A DNA stretch of 16,519 nt from CAYSHJ01 sp964589725 (lineage in GTDB: Bacteria > Planctomycetota > Planctomycetia > Planctomycetales > Planctomycetaceae), in NCBI GenBank assembly GCA_964589725.1, contig CAZPUJ010000178.1, positions 1-16,519 on the forward strand, given 5' to 3'. Below the pieces are notes generated by a model. That model was not told where the DNA came from. It did no database searches and saw only the letters and a list, made by a program, of their open reading frames with translations. A program made the position numbers and the translations under genes. Positions 7,677 to 15,916 of the stretch are shown here, piece by piece; the first letter of the stretch is position 1; each line of letters opens with the position of its first letter.

Positions 7677-8086
7677 TCACACATCGCAGACTTTGGCGGC
7701 GTGGCGCAGCGCTTCGATTTTGTCGGGCCAGGTGGGGATGAATTCTTGGGCGACGAAACCGCGGTAGCCGGTGGCGAGGATGGCCTGCATCACGGCGGGA
7801 TAGTTGATCTCTTGCGTGGCGTCGAGTTCGGCTCGGCCGGGGTTGCCGGCAGTGTGGTAGTGAGCGATCACGTCGTTGTATTGGCTGATGCGGCGGATCA
7901 CGTCGCCGTTCATGATCTGCACCAGCCCATCACCGATTGCCGAATGCGACCGTTGCGAATCTTGAAATCCGGCTCGATCGGTCGGTCAGCAGCGATGCTC
8001 GTCGCCGCTCCAACGGCAACTGTCCCGGCGGCCAACGTGCCAACCGCGGTCTTGATGAGGTCTCGTCGATTGAGTCGTGCAGTCAT
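7677..8086 (-). pseudogene. Hydroxypyruvate-isomerase-like TIM-barrel protein with internal deletion and frameshift
   Basis: Both ends of one gene are present but the middle is gone. From the ATG at 8086 the frame reads MTARLNRRDLIKTAVGTLAA..., a twin-arginine signal (RRDLIK), then FKIRNGRIRQSVMGWC, the usual start of planctomycete sugar-phosphate/hydroxypyruvate isomerases, and stops two codons later. In another frame, from about 7922, it reads QIMNGDVIRRISQYNDVIAHYHTAGNPGRAELDATQEINYP..., the usual C-terminal part, ending FIPTWPDKIEALRHAAKVCDV. Relatives are near 300 residues; about 135 remain, so roughly 500 bp were lost. The join is at 7919-7924. GGTGC belongs to both halves there, suggesting a short-homology deletion. 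A truncated peptide could be made from the GTG at 7922, but it would lack the catalytic barrel. The family call is from remembered motifs and is fairly safe. Confidence 0.85.
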
Positions 8087-8422
8087 GAGACGGCTCCTGG
8101 AATCCGCTTTCTGATCGGGTCGAGTCGGTCGCTACGCTGGCCGCAGGTTATGAAGGTTCTCTCGATTGTTCGAGACCGAGAGCCGTTTGCTGAACCGTTG
8201 ACGATTCCGAAGAGGCGGCCATCGCCAAGATCATCAGCAACTGACAAAATCATCCAACCAGATTGCGTTTCTCGTCGTCAGTGATTTTGCTTCTCCATGA
8301 TTCGGTTGACTCGTTAGGAGACACCACAGCGGAACGTCTGCTCGTTCGCCGCTTCGCCGTGTGCTGGATTGTCGTGATGGTGGTGGTGAATTATTTCGAC
8401 TGACGGCAGCAGGGAGATTGGC
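8087..8422. other. Intergenic region upstream of the TIGR03790-like gene, no gene seen
   Basis: This stretch separates the divergent isomerase pseudogene and the large secreted protein gene, and should contain promoters for both. I found no convincing coding frame, tRNA, or terminator. The only clear signal is AGGGAG at 8411-8416, six bases before the ATG at 8423. Confidence 0.5.
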
Positions 8423-10951
8423 ATGAGCCGAATCCGAGTTGTGTTTTGTCTGGCCTGCGTCTGTCTCATCGCGAGCGAATTGTTCGCTGGTGGAGCACCG
8501 GAGAATTCGGTGCTCGTCGTGAATGCGGACAGTTGGGCCTCGCGAGCCGTGGCGAATGAGTATCTGCGGCTGCGGGCGATTCCCGACGTCAACGTGGTGC
8601 GGTTGGAGGGGCTGCCCAGTTTTGAGCAACTCTCAGTGGTGGACTTTCGGCAGCGTGTGTTGCTCCCCGTGCTGAAGACGCTCAACGATCGCGGGCTGTC
8701 GCCGCAGATCGATCAGGTGCTGTATTCGGCGGACATCCCTACGGCGATTCATGTGGCTGGGGACATTGGCCCGCAGAAGCTGCCACAGATTCTTACGCCG
8801 GTGGCGTCGGTCAACGGGCTGACGTTTTTGTATCAATTGGTGTTGGCCAAGGATGTTCGCTATCTGGATCTCAACTCGAATTTGTACGCGCGGCGCGTCG
8901 TCATGAGTTCCTCGGACACGCCGTGGTCGCCGGACGAGCAGAAAAAATATGCCGAAGCACTCCAGCGACTTCAGGAGCACTCGCGGAAAGAACGGGAACG
9001 AAAACCCGATCAACCACCAACGAATGAGGAATGGGCCGCGCGGGAAACATCGTTCAATGAAGTCCTCGGTGTGTTCGACGAGTTGAAGACCGCGCATCCG
9101 AAGTCCAGTGAGTTGCTCTACAACGTGGCCTGCGCGTCCGCGAATTTGGGCCGACCGGAAAAATCGCTGGCTGCGTTAAGGGAAGCGCTTCAAGCCGGTT
9201 GGTGGGATCATCGGCACACGGCGAAAGACGACGACCTCAAGAGCCTGCGCGAGCGAGCGGACTTCAAGGCGTTGCTCGACGAGATGAAGTCCGTGACGTT
9301 TGAGATCCAACCGACGTTGGGTTTTCGTGCGTCGGTCGGTTGGCAGCCGAACGGAGCGCCGGTGCTGCCCGATCGTGGGATGAGATATTTGCTGTCGACC
9401 GTTCTGGCCGTGACCAGCGGCCGAGGAACGTCGGTGGCAGAGTCCGTTGAGCAACTTCGCCGCTGCGTCGCCGCGGATGGGACTCGGCCGGACGGCACAA
9501 TCTACTTCGAGCGAAACGACGACGTGCGTTCGACGACTCGCGAGTGGGCCTTCAAGACAGCCGCGGCCAAGCTGGAGAAGCTCGGTGTGAAAGCGGTCGT
9601 TGAAGAGGGTGTCTTGCCGATGCAGAAGTCCGACGTCGCCGGCGCGGTGCTTGGCACCGCCGACTTTCAGTGGTCCGGCAGCGGCAGCACGATCCGACCG
9701 GGAGCCATCATCGAACATCTCACCAGCTTCGGCGGAATCATGACCGCCGGCTCGGGGCAAACGCCGCTTAGCGAATTCCTGCGGCACGGTGCTGCCGGCT
9801 CGTCAGGCACGGTCACCGAACCCTTTGCGATCCAAGCGAAATTTCCCAGCCCGTTCATTCACGTTCATTACGCCAGCGGTTGCAACTTGGCGGAGTCGTT
9901 CTATCAGTCGGTCACCGGCCCGTACCAATTGCTGATCGTCGGGGACGCTCTGTGTCAGCCGTGGCAAAAAAAGCTGGATGTGACCGTGGAAGGACTCAGT
10001 ACCGGTGCGGCTCTGCATGGCGACGTCTCGCTCACACCGCAACATCGCTCGACGGATGGACTGGGAGTCGCCGCGTTTGAATTGTATGTGGACGGCCGGC
10101 GCGTCTCGGTGAGTCCTCCGAACGGTTCATTGACGTGGAATACGCGCGAGCATGGCGACGGTTCGCATGACGTGGTGGTTCTGGCCCGCGGCAATGACCC
10201 GGTTCTGACGACCGGTCATTGGCGGCGTTCGGTCATTGTCCGCAATGGCGACCGGACGCTGACGATCACTCCGAAAGACTCGCCAGCCGAGCACCCTTGG
10301 AACGAGCCGCTGACATTCCAAGCAGCCTCGCCGGGTGCGAAGGAGATCGTATTCCAGCATCACGGCAGCATCGTGGCTCAGATTGCCGGCGAGGAAGGGA
10401 CCGTCCGCCTTGATCCGCGCACGCTGGGACCGGGCCTAGTGAGCCTCGTGCCCATCGCACGTTTCGAGAACGATGTCACTGTTCGAGGCCAGGCCATCCG
10501 CATCAATGTGATCCTTCCTCCGTTGCTGCCCGCGATGACGCTGCCGCCAGATAAACCGCTGGCCGATGGTTGGCAACTGCGGGTCGGCGATGGTTCGCCC
10601 ATCGTGATCCAGAAGGCCGAGAGCAACTGGCTCCTCACGGCCGGCGTCACGAAAAAGACCCGCGCGGTGCTCGAAGCCTGGTTTGAGGCGACCGACAATG
10701 GCCTGTGCCAATTTCAGATTCACGGCAACGTCGAGGTGACGTCACTGAAGATTGACGATCAGCCACAAACTTGGCCGAAGAAGTCACCGTGGTGGTTTGT
10801 CCCGATCCCTTTGGCCAAAGGTTGGCATCGACTGACGCTGGAGCTTGCCGGCTCCGATCAACCAACGCTCGACGTCCGATTCGGAGACCGCGGAACTCGG
10901 CCACTGGACGCCTCGCAGTTTCGGCATGCCGCTGAGCATCGAGTCCAGTAG
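8423..10951 (+). CDS. Secreted TIGR03790-like protein with a TPR-like insert
   Basis: An 842-residue exported protein of unknown function. An N-terminal signal peptide (residues 1-22, hydrophobic FCLACVCLIASELFA) is followed by SVLVVNADSWASRAVANEYLRLRAIPDVNVVRL, matching the start of the TIGR03790 family as I recall it. Residues about 130-160 and 320-510 continue that domain, ending in HVHYASGCNLAESFYQSVTGPYQLLIVGDALCQPW. Between them, residues about 165-290 are charged and helical with a TPR-end pattern (LLYNVACASANLGRPEKSLAALREALQAGW ... DLKSLRERADFKALLDEM), interrupting the family domain. From about 535 onward an Ig-like stretch (AFELYVDGRRV ... GDGSHDVVVLARG) and a beta-rich C-terminus follow. 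The ATG is supported by AGGGAG six bases upstream. It converges on the PQQ protein gene, with only 17 bp between stops. The molecular role is not known. Confidence 0.85.
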   Translation: MSRIRVVFCLACVCLIASELFAGGAPENSVLVVNADSWASRAVANEYLRLRAIPDVNVVRLEGLPSFEQLSVVDFRQRVLLPVLKTLNDRGLSPQIDQVLYSADIPTAIHVAGDIGPQKLPQILTPVASVNGLTFLYQLVLAKDVRYLDLNSNLYARRVVMSSSDTPWSPDEQKKYAEALQRLQEHSRKERERKPDQPPTNEEWAARETSFNEVLGVFDELKTAHPKSSELLYNVACASANLGRPEKSLAALREALQAGWWDHRHTAKDDDLKSLRERADFKALLDEMKSVTFEIQPTLGFRASVGWQPNGAPVLPDRGMRYLLSTVLAVTSGRGTSVAESVEQLRRCVAADGTRPDGTIYFERNDDVRSTTREWAFKTAAAKLEKLGVKAVVEEGVLPMQKSDVAGAVLGTADFQWSGSGSTIRPGAIIEHLTSFGGIMTAGSGQTPLSEFLRHGAAGSSGTVTEPFAIQAKFPSPFIHVHYASGCNLAESFYQSVTGPYQLLIVGDALCQPWQKKLDVTVEGLSTGAALHGDVSLTPQHRSTDGLGVAAFELYVDGRRVSVSPPNGSLTWNTREHGDGSHDVVVLARGNDPVLTTGHWRRSVIVRNGDRTLTITPKDSPAEHPWNEPLTFQAASPGAKEIVFQHHGSIVAQIAGEEGTVRLDPRTLGPGLVSLVPIARFENDVTVRGQAIRINVILPPLLPAMTLPPDKPLADGWQLRVGDGSPIVIQKAESNWLLTAGVTKKTRAVLEAWFEATDNGLCQFQIHGNVEVTSLKIDDQPQTWPKKSPWWFVPIPLAKGWHRLTLELAGSDQPTLDVRFGDRGTRPLDASQFRHAAEHRVQ

Positions 10952-10968
10952 TCGAGCGGCGTTCGTTT

Positions 10969-12318
10969 TTATGGTGCCGCCAACGAAACGCAGACGAGTT
11001 CTTCGTCGTTGCGAGCGAAGACGTGGCGCTGAGCGAACGCGGGATGCGACCAGACGATTTGGCGTCCGCCGGCGTTGCCCGTTGGCTTGAGCAAGTTCGC
11101 ACGGCTGAGTTCCTCGTAACCCTTGGGAGTGAGTTTCGCGATGATCAAGTCTCCCTGCTCATTCGCGATGAAGTAGCGGTCGGCCTGTTGAATGAGGAAC
11201 GCATTCGCCCAGCGAGCATTCCGGGCCTTATTCGCGCCGGTGGCGGTGAGGTCTTCCCAAATGCGTTTGCCCGTATTGGCCTCCAAGCAACGAAGTTGAC
11301 CGTAACTGCAAATTCCATAGATGTGTCCGTCTTGAATGAACGGCGTCGGCATGATCGAGTGCAGGCCATCGGTCTTTTTCTCGTCCTGACCTTTGCCGCG
11401 CCAGAGTTCCGTGGCGCCCGGCTGATCGCTCGAGAGCTTGAGCATCATCGGGCCGTTGTAGAATGAGGTGAGAAACAACCGATCGCCCGCCTTGCGTGGC
11501 GTGGGAGCGGTCAGTCCTTCACGCGAACCGAAGGGGAACGACCACAACACCTTTCCAGTTTCGGGATCGAGCGAGTTAACCGCATCGGGCAACCAGACGA
11601 TGAGCTGCCGAATTTCGGCGGCTTCGTAAATCATCGGCGGACCGTAACCCGAACCATGTGGGCCGGTGGCGGAGAGTGCTCGCCACAGTTCTTTTCCGGA
11701 ATCCTTGTCGAACGCGACGACCGCGGTTCCCTCGCCACCGACGAGGCAGATCAGCTTGTTGCCGTCGATCAACGGATGCGACGCGAAGCCCCACGTCGGC
11801 GTGATGCGAATGTCGTAGTCCTTCTTGAGTTCTTTGGACCAAGCCTCCTTGCCGTCCTTCGTGCTGAGACAGAACAGGTGCCCTTCGGCACCAAGCGTGT
11901 AGACCTTGTCGCCACTCACCGTGGGAGTGCAGCGCGGGCCGGCCGGATAGCTGACGGTGTACACGCACGCGTAAGCGTGCTTCCAAAGAATGTCGCCAGT
12001 ATCGCGGTTCAGACAGAGGACTCGTTCGGAGGACGGGACCGGCTTTCGCTCAAACGGATTCGCCGAATCAGCACCTTCGACAATGATGCGATCGGTGACA
12101 TAAACGTGATCGCCGACGACTGCCGGGCCAGCATATCCCGATCCGATCGCGGTGCGCCACTTTCGCGTGAGACCCTTTGCCGGAAGTCGATCAACGATTC
12201 CGGTCTCACGCCAGACACCGTCACGCTGCGGACCCAACCACTGCGGCCAATCATCTGCATGAATAGTGGCCGAACTGACCAGCAACAACAACATCCACAG
12301 CAATGACGTTCGTGACAT
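10969..12318 (-). CDS. Secreted PQQ-type beta-propeller (outer membrane BamB-like repeat) protein
   Basis: A 449-residue exported protein with a PQQ-like repeat beta-propeller. The signal peptide covers residues 1-21 (LLWMLLLLVSSATIHA), followed directly by DDWPQWLGPQRDGVW, a hallmark of this planctomycete family. Propeller blades are marked by repeated G-x3-W strands: GDILWKH, GKEAWSKEL, GKELWRAL, GKVLWSFPFG and GKRIWEDL. No catalytic or cofactor residues typical of quinoprotein alcohol dehydrogenases are obvious, so a scaffold or binding role is more likely than an enzyme. The ATG at 12318 has a good AGGAG (12325-12329) six bases upstream. It is convergent with the TIGR03790-like gene, and a REP-like hairpin pair lies 45 bp upstream of its start. 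Confidence 0.9.
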   Translation of the reverse strand: MSRTSLLWMLLLLVSSATIHADDWPQWLGPQRDGVWRETGIVDRLPAKGLTRKWRTAIGSGYAGPAVVGDHVYVTDRIIVEGADSANPFERKPVPSSERVLCLNRDTGDILWKHAYACVYTVSYPAGPRCTPTVSGDKVYTLGAEGHLFCLSTKDGKEAWSKELKKDYDIRITPTWGFASHPLIDGNKLICLVGGEGTAVVAFDKDSGKELWRALSATGPHGSGYGPPMIYEAAEIRQLIVWLPDAVNSLDPETGKVLWSFPFGSREGLTAPTPRKAGDRLFLTSFYNGPMMLKLSSDQPGATELWRGKGQDEKKTDGLHSIMPTPFIQDGHIYGICSYGQLRCLEANTGKRIWEDLTATGANKARNARWANAFLIQQADRYFIANEQGDLIIAKLTPKGYEELSRANLLKPTGNAGGRQIVWSHPAFAQRHVFARNDEELVCVSLAAP

Positions 12319-12362
12319 AACTGACTCCTGAAGATGGGCGACGACTCAGTGGAATGTCGGTA

Positions 12363-12425
12363 GTAGCTGAACTCGCAAGAGTTCAGATTTCACGGAACGC
12401 ACTGAATTCTTACGGATTCAGCTAC
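12363..12425. repeat. REP-like inverted pair of hairpins
   Basis: Copy one (12363-12386) contains CTGAACTC-GCAA-GAGTTCAG, a perfect 8-bp stem with a GCAA tetraloop. Copy two (12402-12425, read on the opposite strand) contains CTGAATCC-GTAA-GAATTCAG, an 8-bp stem with one G-T pair and a GTAA loop. Both copies are preceded by GTAG, so the outer edges, GTAGCTGAA and TTCAGCTAC, are also complementary and the whole can fold as one larger structure. The two arms are separated by 15 bp. The design is that of a bacterial REP/BIME element. No REP transposase is in the window. Confidence 0.7.
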
Positions 12426-12638
12426 ACAGAGATCTCTGCGGATCCCGATTGAGCGAAAGGTTACCCTCCGATGGCCGCCGAACAAATGAGGATTGCTCGT
12501 GTCACGAAGCACTGCCTCCTGTTCACGTCCGAGCGGAGATGCTTGGCTCTCGCGATTTGACCGTGACCTGGTCACACTGTTCGCGATCTTACCGTTTCGT
12601 CGGTGATCTCGACTGACCGCTTGCCCAATTCTTGCCGC

Positions 12639-12642
12639 GGAG
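12639..12642 (+). promoter_or_regulatory. Shine-Dalgarno that fixes the ABC ATPase start at 12651
   Basis: GGAG lies 8 bp before the ATG at 12651. The open frame begins earlier at a GTG (12603), but those 16 codons are not ABC-like, whereas MISIRDLRVDY from 12651 is the normal first strand of an ABC ATPase. Confidence 0.65.
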
Positions 12643-12650
12643 CCTCCGGC

Positions 12651-13577
12651 ATGATTTCTATCCGCGATTTGCGGGTTGACTACGCTGATCTGTGTGCGGT
12701 TGATCACGTCACGCTCGAAGTCAAGCCGGGCGAGGTTTATGGACTGATCGGTCCCAACGGTGCAGGCAAAACCAGCACGATGAAAGTGCTGGCTGGACTG
12801 CTGACGCCGACCTACGGCGAGATTCAAGTGGCCGGACTCGATGTTCGCGAACAACCGCGAGCCATCGGACTTGTGCTGGGCTATATGCCTGACTTCTCAC
12901 CCGTTTATGATGACCTACTCGTTTGGGAATTCCTCGACTTGTTCGCGTCGAGTTATTTCATTCCAAAGCCGCAGCGCCGGCCGGAGATTGAGCGGCGACT
13001 GACGGAAGTTGGGCTGATGGAAAAACGCGACGTGCTCGTGGTGGAGTTATCTCGCGGCATGAAGCAACGGTTGATGCTGGCCAAGACGCTGCTTCCCGAA
13101 CCCAAGATCCTGCTGTTGGACGAACCTGCCAGCGGCATGGACCCGCATGGCCGAGCCCAGATGAAGCAAGTCATCCGCGACTTCGCCGCCAATGGAGGTT
13201 CGGTGCTGATCTCGTCGCACATCCTCGCGGAGATGGACGAGTTCTGCACGTCGATCGGCATCATGCAGCGCGGGAAAATGGTCGTCAGTGGGCGTGTCGA
13301 TGAGATTGCGGCTCGCGTGTTAGGGAAGTCGATTCTTGAGATCGAGTTCATTGAAGGCTCCAACGTACTCGAAACGGTGCTGCCGCGATGTCGGATCAAC
13401 GCGCGGGCTCAAAAGCAGGATCGTCATTTTGAGTTGCCGTTTGAGGGCAACGATGCCGCTGCGGCCGAACTGCTCACGGAGATCGTTCAGGCGGGCGGGA
13501 GAGTGTCGCGGTTCCAGCGTAAGCGCGAGTCACTGGAAGAAGTGTTTCTGCAAATCGGAGCCAAGGAGCTGTCATGA
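12651..13577 (+). CDS. ABC-2-type transporter ATP-binding protein
   Basis: Nucleotide-binding subunit of an ABC exporter, 308 residues, cytoplasmic and attached to the membrane partner encoded next. Walker A is GPNGAGKTS (34-42), the Q-loop region reads GYMPDF (78-82) without the usual Gln, the signature is LSRGMKQR (133-140) instead of LSGGQ, Walker B is ILLLDEP (153-159), the D-loop follows in SGMD, and the H-loop is H190 in SSHIL. This deviating signature is seen in the CcmA/ABC-2 branch and is not by itself a sign of inactivation. A C-terminal extension of about 80 residues (220-308) is typical of that branch. The stop overlaps the permease start as ATGA, so translation is coupled. The exported substrate cannot be told. 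Confidence 0.93.
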   Translation: MISIRDLRVDYADLCAVDHVTLEVKPGEVYGLIGPNGAGKTSTMKVLAGLLTPTYGEIQVAGLDVREQPRAIGLVLGYMPDFSPVYDDLLVWEFLDLFASSYFIPKPQRRPEIERRLTEVGLMEKRDVLVVELSRGMKQRLMLAKTLLPEPKILLLDEPASGMDPHGRAQMKQVIRDFAANGGSVLISSHILAEMDEFCTSIGIMQRGKMVVSGRVDEIAARVLGKSILEIEFIEGSNVLETVLPRCRINARAQKQDRHFELPFEGNDAAAAELLTEIVQAGGRVSRFQRKRESLEEVFLQIGAKELS

Positions 13578-15070
13578 TCGCCCCGTGGCTGTTCGATAAT
13601 CCGATCTTGATCAAACACCTGCGATCCCGGCTGCGGCGGACTCAGGCGACGTCGTTAGCGTTGGTTGTCCTGGTGGTCTGCGTCTGCTTGCTGTGGGCTG
13701 GTTTCCAAGGTTTGGGCATGAAGGACGGCGGCTTGTTTGTGGCCTTCTTCTCGCTGCAAGGATTGGCTCTGCACTTAGCCGGGATGAGCCAAGTGGCGTC
13801 GTCGATTGGTCAGGTCAATGATTCCGGCGTGCTGGACTTTCATCGCATCTCGCCGCTGTCGCCCACGACAACGGCACTCGGTTTCGTGCTGGGTGCTCCA
13901 ATTCGCGAGTACTTCGTGGCGCTTTTGATTGTGCCATTCTCGCTGTTCGCCGCGGTGGCCGGCAAACCGGGCTTTCTGGGCTTCATCGCGACGGGACTCG
14001 TGCTGCTGTCAGCCACGTGGTTATTTCATCTGCTGGCGCTGACCGCCGGACTGCTGGCGCCTCGCGGCAAGACGCGCGGCACCAACATGGGGCTGACACT
14101 GTTTGTGGTTTTCTGCTCTCTGAGCTCGCCCAATGTGGCCAAGGGCATTCCCATTCCAGGACTTCTTACCGCTGGCCCCAGCATCATGGAGGCCATGAGC
14201 TGGAATAACGTCCGAGGCATAGGGGGGCCCAATTGGCCGACGTTCTTCGGCATCGAGTTGCCGTTGTGCGTTCAGTCGCTGATCTATCAGTGGCCTCTAA
14301 TCGTGTTCCTGGCGATCCCCGTCGTGCGCCGCATGCGGTCGGCAGAAGCCGCGCTGTTTTCGAAACGCACGGCCGTCGCCTTCCTGGGCACGATCTCGCT
14401 GCTGAATATGGGCGGGATCATTGGCCACAAGAATTTGCAGCCCGAGTGGGTCATCCCCAGTCTGCTGTATCTCAATTTGGTGACCGCCCTGTTCATCACG
14501 ATGGCGATCACGCCGACAGCGAGCACTTTTCACAACCACCTGCGGCGATCCCACAAGCAGAACCTGACGCGGCCGGCACTCTGGGCGGACGAATCGTCGA
14601 ACCGCGCGGCCGTGCTGTTGCTGGCCGGTCTGACTTACGCGATGGTGCAATGTGTCGAGTCCTTCGTGCCGAAGGCTCCGGGAGTGGGCCCGAACCGCGA
14701 CTTTCTCGTGCCGACGATCACTGCGGTGGCAACGATCGCGTACTTTGGCTTCGCGGCGCAGTTCTTCGCGATTCGCACGGGCCGACAGGGGAAGACCACT
14801 TTGTTCGTGTTTCTGTTCTTCGTGTGGCTGATGCCATTGATGCTGGGAGGCCTGTGCGCCGCGACGTTCGGGGCGGATGTGGGGAATACGGTCGCGGCCG
14901 TTTCGCCCGTGTGGGGCATCGCCACGCATTCGCCGATCGCCTTGGGGGCGAGTTGCGGATTGGCAGTGCTGTTTGGCAGTGCACTCCTGCGCGAGGAAAC
15001 TCGGCTGTGGTCGAAGGTTAAAAAAGAAGGGACTACAGCGGTCGCCGAGCCTGAATCGGTCTGGCTATGA
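13574..15070 (+). CDS. ABC-2-type transporter membrane protein
   Basis: A 498-residue integral membrane protein that starts inside the stop of the ATPase gene (ATGA) and is therefore its likely partner. After a short basic N-terminus (NPILIKHLRSRLRRTQ) there are about 10-12 hydrophobic segments, at roughly residues 26-46, 57-75, 108-128, 132-160, 174-188, 235-255, 272-288, 296-315, 350-366, 383-405, 412-434 and 452-472. I see no conserved motif that names a substrate. The C-terminus is hydrophilic (EETRLWSKVKKEG). The length is greater than minimal ABC-2 permeases but usual for planctomycete operons of this kind. Its own stop overlaps a following ATG (15067) by ATGA, which suggests that the operon once continued. 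Confidence 0.88.
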   Translation: MIAPWLFDNPILIKHLRSRLRRTQATSLALVVLVVCVCLLWAGFQGLGMKDGGLFVAFFSLQGLALHLAGMSQVASSIGQVNDSGVLDFHRISPLSPTTTALGFVLGAPIREYFVALLIVPFSLFAAVAGKPGFLGFIATGLVLLSATWLFHLLALTAGLLAPRGKTRGTNMGLTLFVVFCSLSSPNVAKGIPIPGLLTAGPSIMEAMSWNNVRGIGGPNWPTFFGIELPLCVQSLIYQWPLIVFLAIPVVRRMRSAEAALFSKRTAVAFLGTISLLNMGGIIGHKNLQPEWVIPSLLYLNLVTALFITMAITPTASTFHNHLRRSHKQNLTRPALWADESSNRAAVLLLAGLTYAMVQCVESFVPKAPGVGPNRDFLVPTITAVATIAYFGFAAQFFAIRTGRQGKTTLFVFLFFVWLMPLMLGGLCAATFGADVGNTVAAVSPVWGIATHSPIALGASCGLAVLFGSALLREETRLWSKVKKEGTTAVAEPESVWL

Positions 15071-15204
15071 GCGATGCCGGTTTGTACGCAACCAGGTATC
15101 GGTTCTTCAGCCGCAAGGCGAAGACAGCTGTCGGCATCCCGCCGCTCGTATATCGGTATTGCCTGTCGATCTGCTCGGCCGACTTCCGCGAAGCGTTCGG
15201 CGTG
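15067..15204 (+). pseudogene. Possible third ABC-operon gene, cut off after about 45 codons
   Basis: An ATG overlaps the permease stop as ATGA, the same coupling as between ATPase and permease, and opens MSDAGLYATRYRFFSRKAKT. The frame stays open further, but from about 15205 the DNA belongs to an IS4 transposase in another frame, so the rest of this frame is only a shadow. I interpret it as the 5' end of a third cistron interrupted by mobile DNA. The residues are too few to assign a family. The alternative is that the frame is chance and the operon ended with the permease. The right boundary is approximate. Confidence 0.35.
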
Positions 15205-15916
15205 TCGGTCGTGGAGCACGTTGGCCGATGCCAACCACGATCACGACTGGCGGATCGATGCCGACTTCGCGAAGGTCTTGATCACCCGTGCTCGCGAGTT
15301 GTCTGCTCACGACACACTGGCCGTGGAGTTGGAGCAGACGGTTTACGCCTTGGACTCGACCACGATCGATCTGTGCCTGAGTCTGTTTCCGTGGGCTCGA
15401 TTCCGTCGTCGCAAGGGAGCCGTGAAGCTGCACACGCTGTTGGACCTGCGTGGCAATATCCCTTGTTTTGTGCGGATTACTCATGGAAAAACGCACGACG
15501 TCATGGTGCTCGACCATCTGCCCGTCGAGCCGGGCGCGTTCTACGTGATGGACCGCGGTTACATCGACTTCGCGCGACTCTACACGCTGACAACACGTGC
15601 TGCGTTCTTCGTGACGCGAGCCAAACGCAATCTCGACTTCACACGCCGCTCGCGACGTCCCGTCGACAAGACGACCGGTTTGCGCAGCGATCAGACCATC
15701 GTGTTGGCCGGCGTGAAGTCGGCCGAGTCGTATCCCGACCCGCTGCGCCGCATCACCTTCTACGACACCGAGCAGAAGCGCCGGTTCGTGTTCTTGACGA
15801 ATAACTTCACGCTTCCCGCGCTGACCATCGCACAGTTGTACAAATGCCGTTGGCAGACTGAAGTCTACCAGTCGGAATACCCCTCAAGCGCAGGCTTGTA
15901 TCAACTCGCCGGCTGA
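15205..15916 (+). mobile_element. IS4-family transposase remnant, truncated at both ends
   Basis: The open frame covers 15074-15916, but resemblance to IS4-family transposases begins at about 15212 with STLADANHDHDWRIDADFA. It continues through YALDSTTIDLCLSLFPWARF (first catalytic Asp), KLHTLLDLRG, VMDRGYIDFARLY (second Asp), KTTGLRSDQTIVL and FLTNNFTLPALTIAQLYKCRWQTE. There the YREK-type helix (normally Y-x2-R-x3-E-x6-K) is cut after its Glu, and the last 15 or so residues are unrelated. About 100 N-terminal residues and a C-terminal portion are missing, and I see no terminal inverted repeats or target duplication. The element should be inactive. The sequence just before STLADAN (GTGTCG, then extra bases, then TGGAGCACG) suggests a small frameshift at the left limit. 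Confidence 0.85.

Larger units (their letters stand above)
12319..12650. other. Intergenic region between divergent PQQ and ABC genes
   Basis: This 332-bp stretch has no gene that I can support. It contains a pair of inverted hairpins (12363-12425), a 12-bp perfect palindrome CAGAGATCTCTG (12427-12438), and must hold the divergent promoters of the PQQ protein and the ABC operon. Open frames that cross it lack start signals and family resemblance. Confidence 0.55.

Noticed and set aside
3196..7692. The 11-mer CATCGCAGACT occurs at 3196-3206 and 7682-7692, near both edges of the central island, as a possible attachment or target duplication
   Set aside because: Eleven bases are expected to repeat by chance many times in 16.5 kb, the second copy is simply the end of the isomerase coding sequence, and the match does not extend.
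8471..8486. AGCGAA-TTG-TTCGCT inverted repeat
   Set aside because: It lies inside the signal-peptide codons of the TIGR03790-like gene and has no second copy, so chance is the simpler reading.
10956..10980. GCGGC ... GCCGC hairpin between the two convergent genes as a terminator
   Set aside because: The stem is only 5 bp with a 15-base loop and the T-run lies in the loop, not after the stem.
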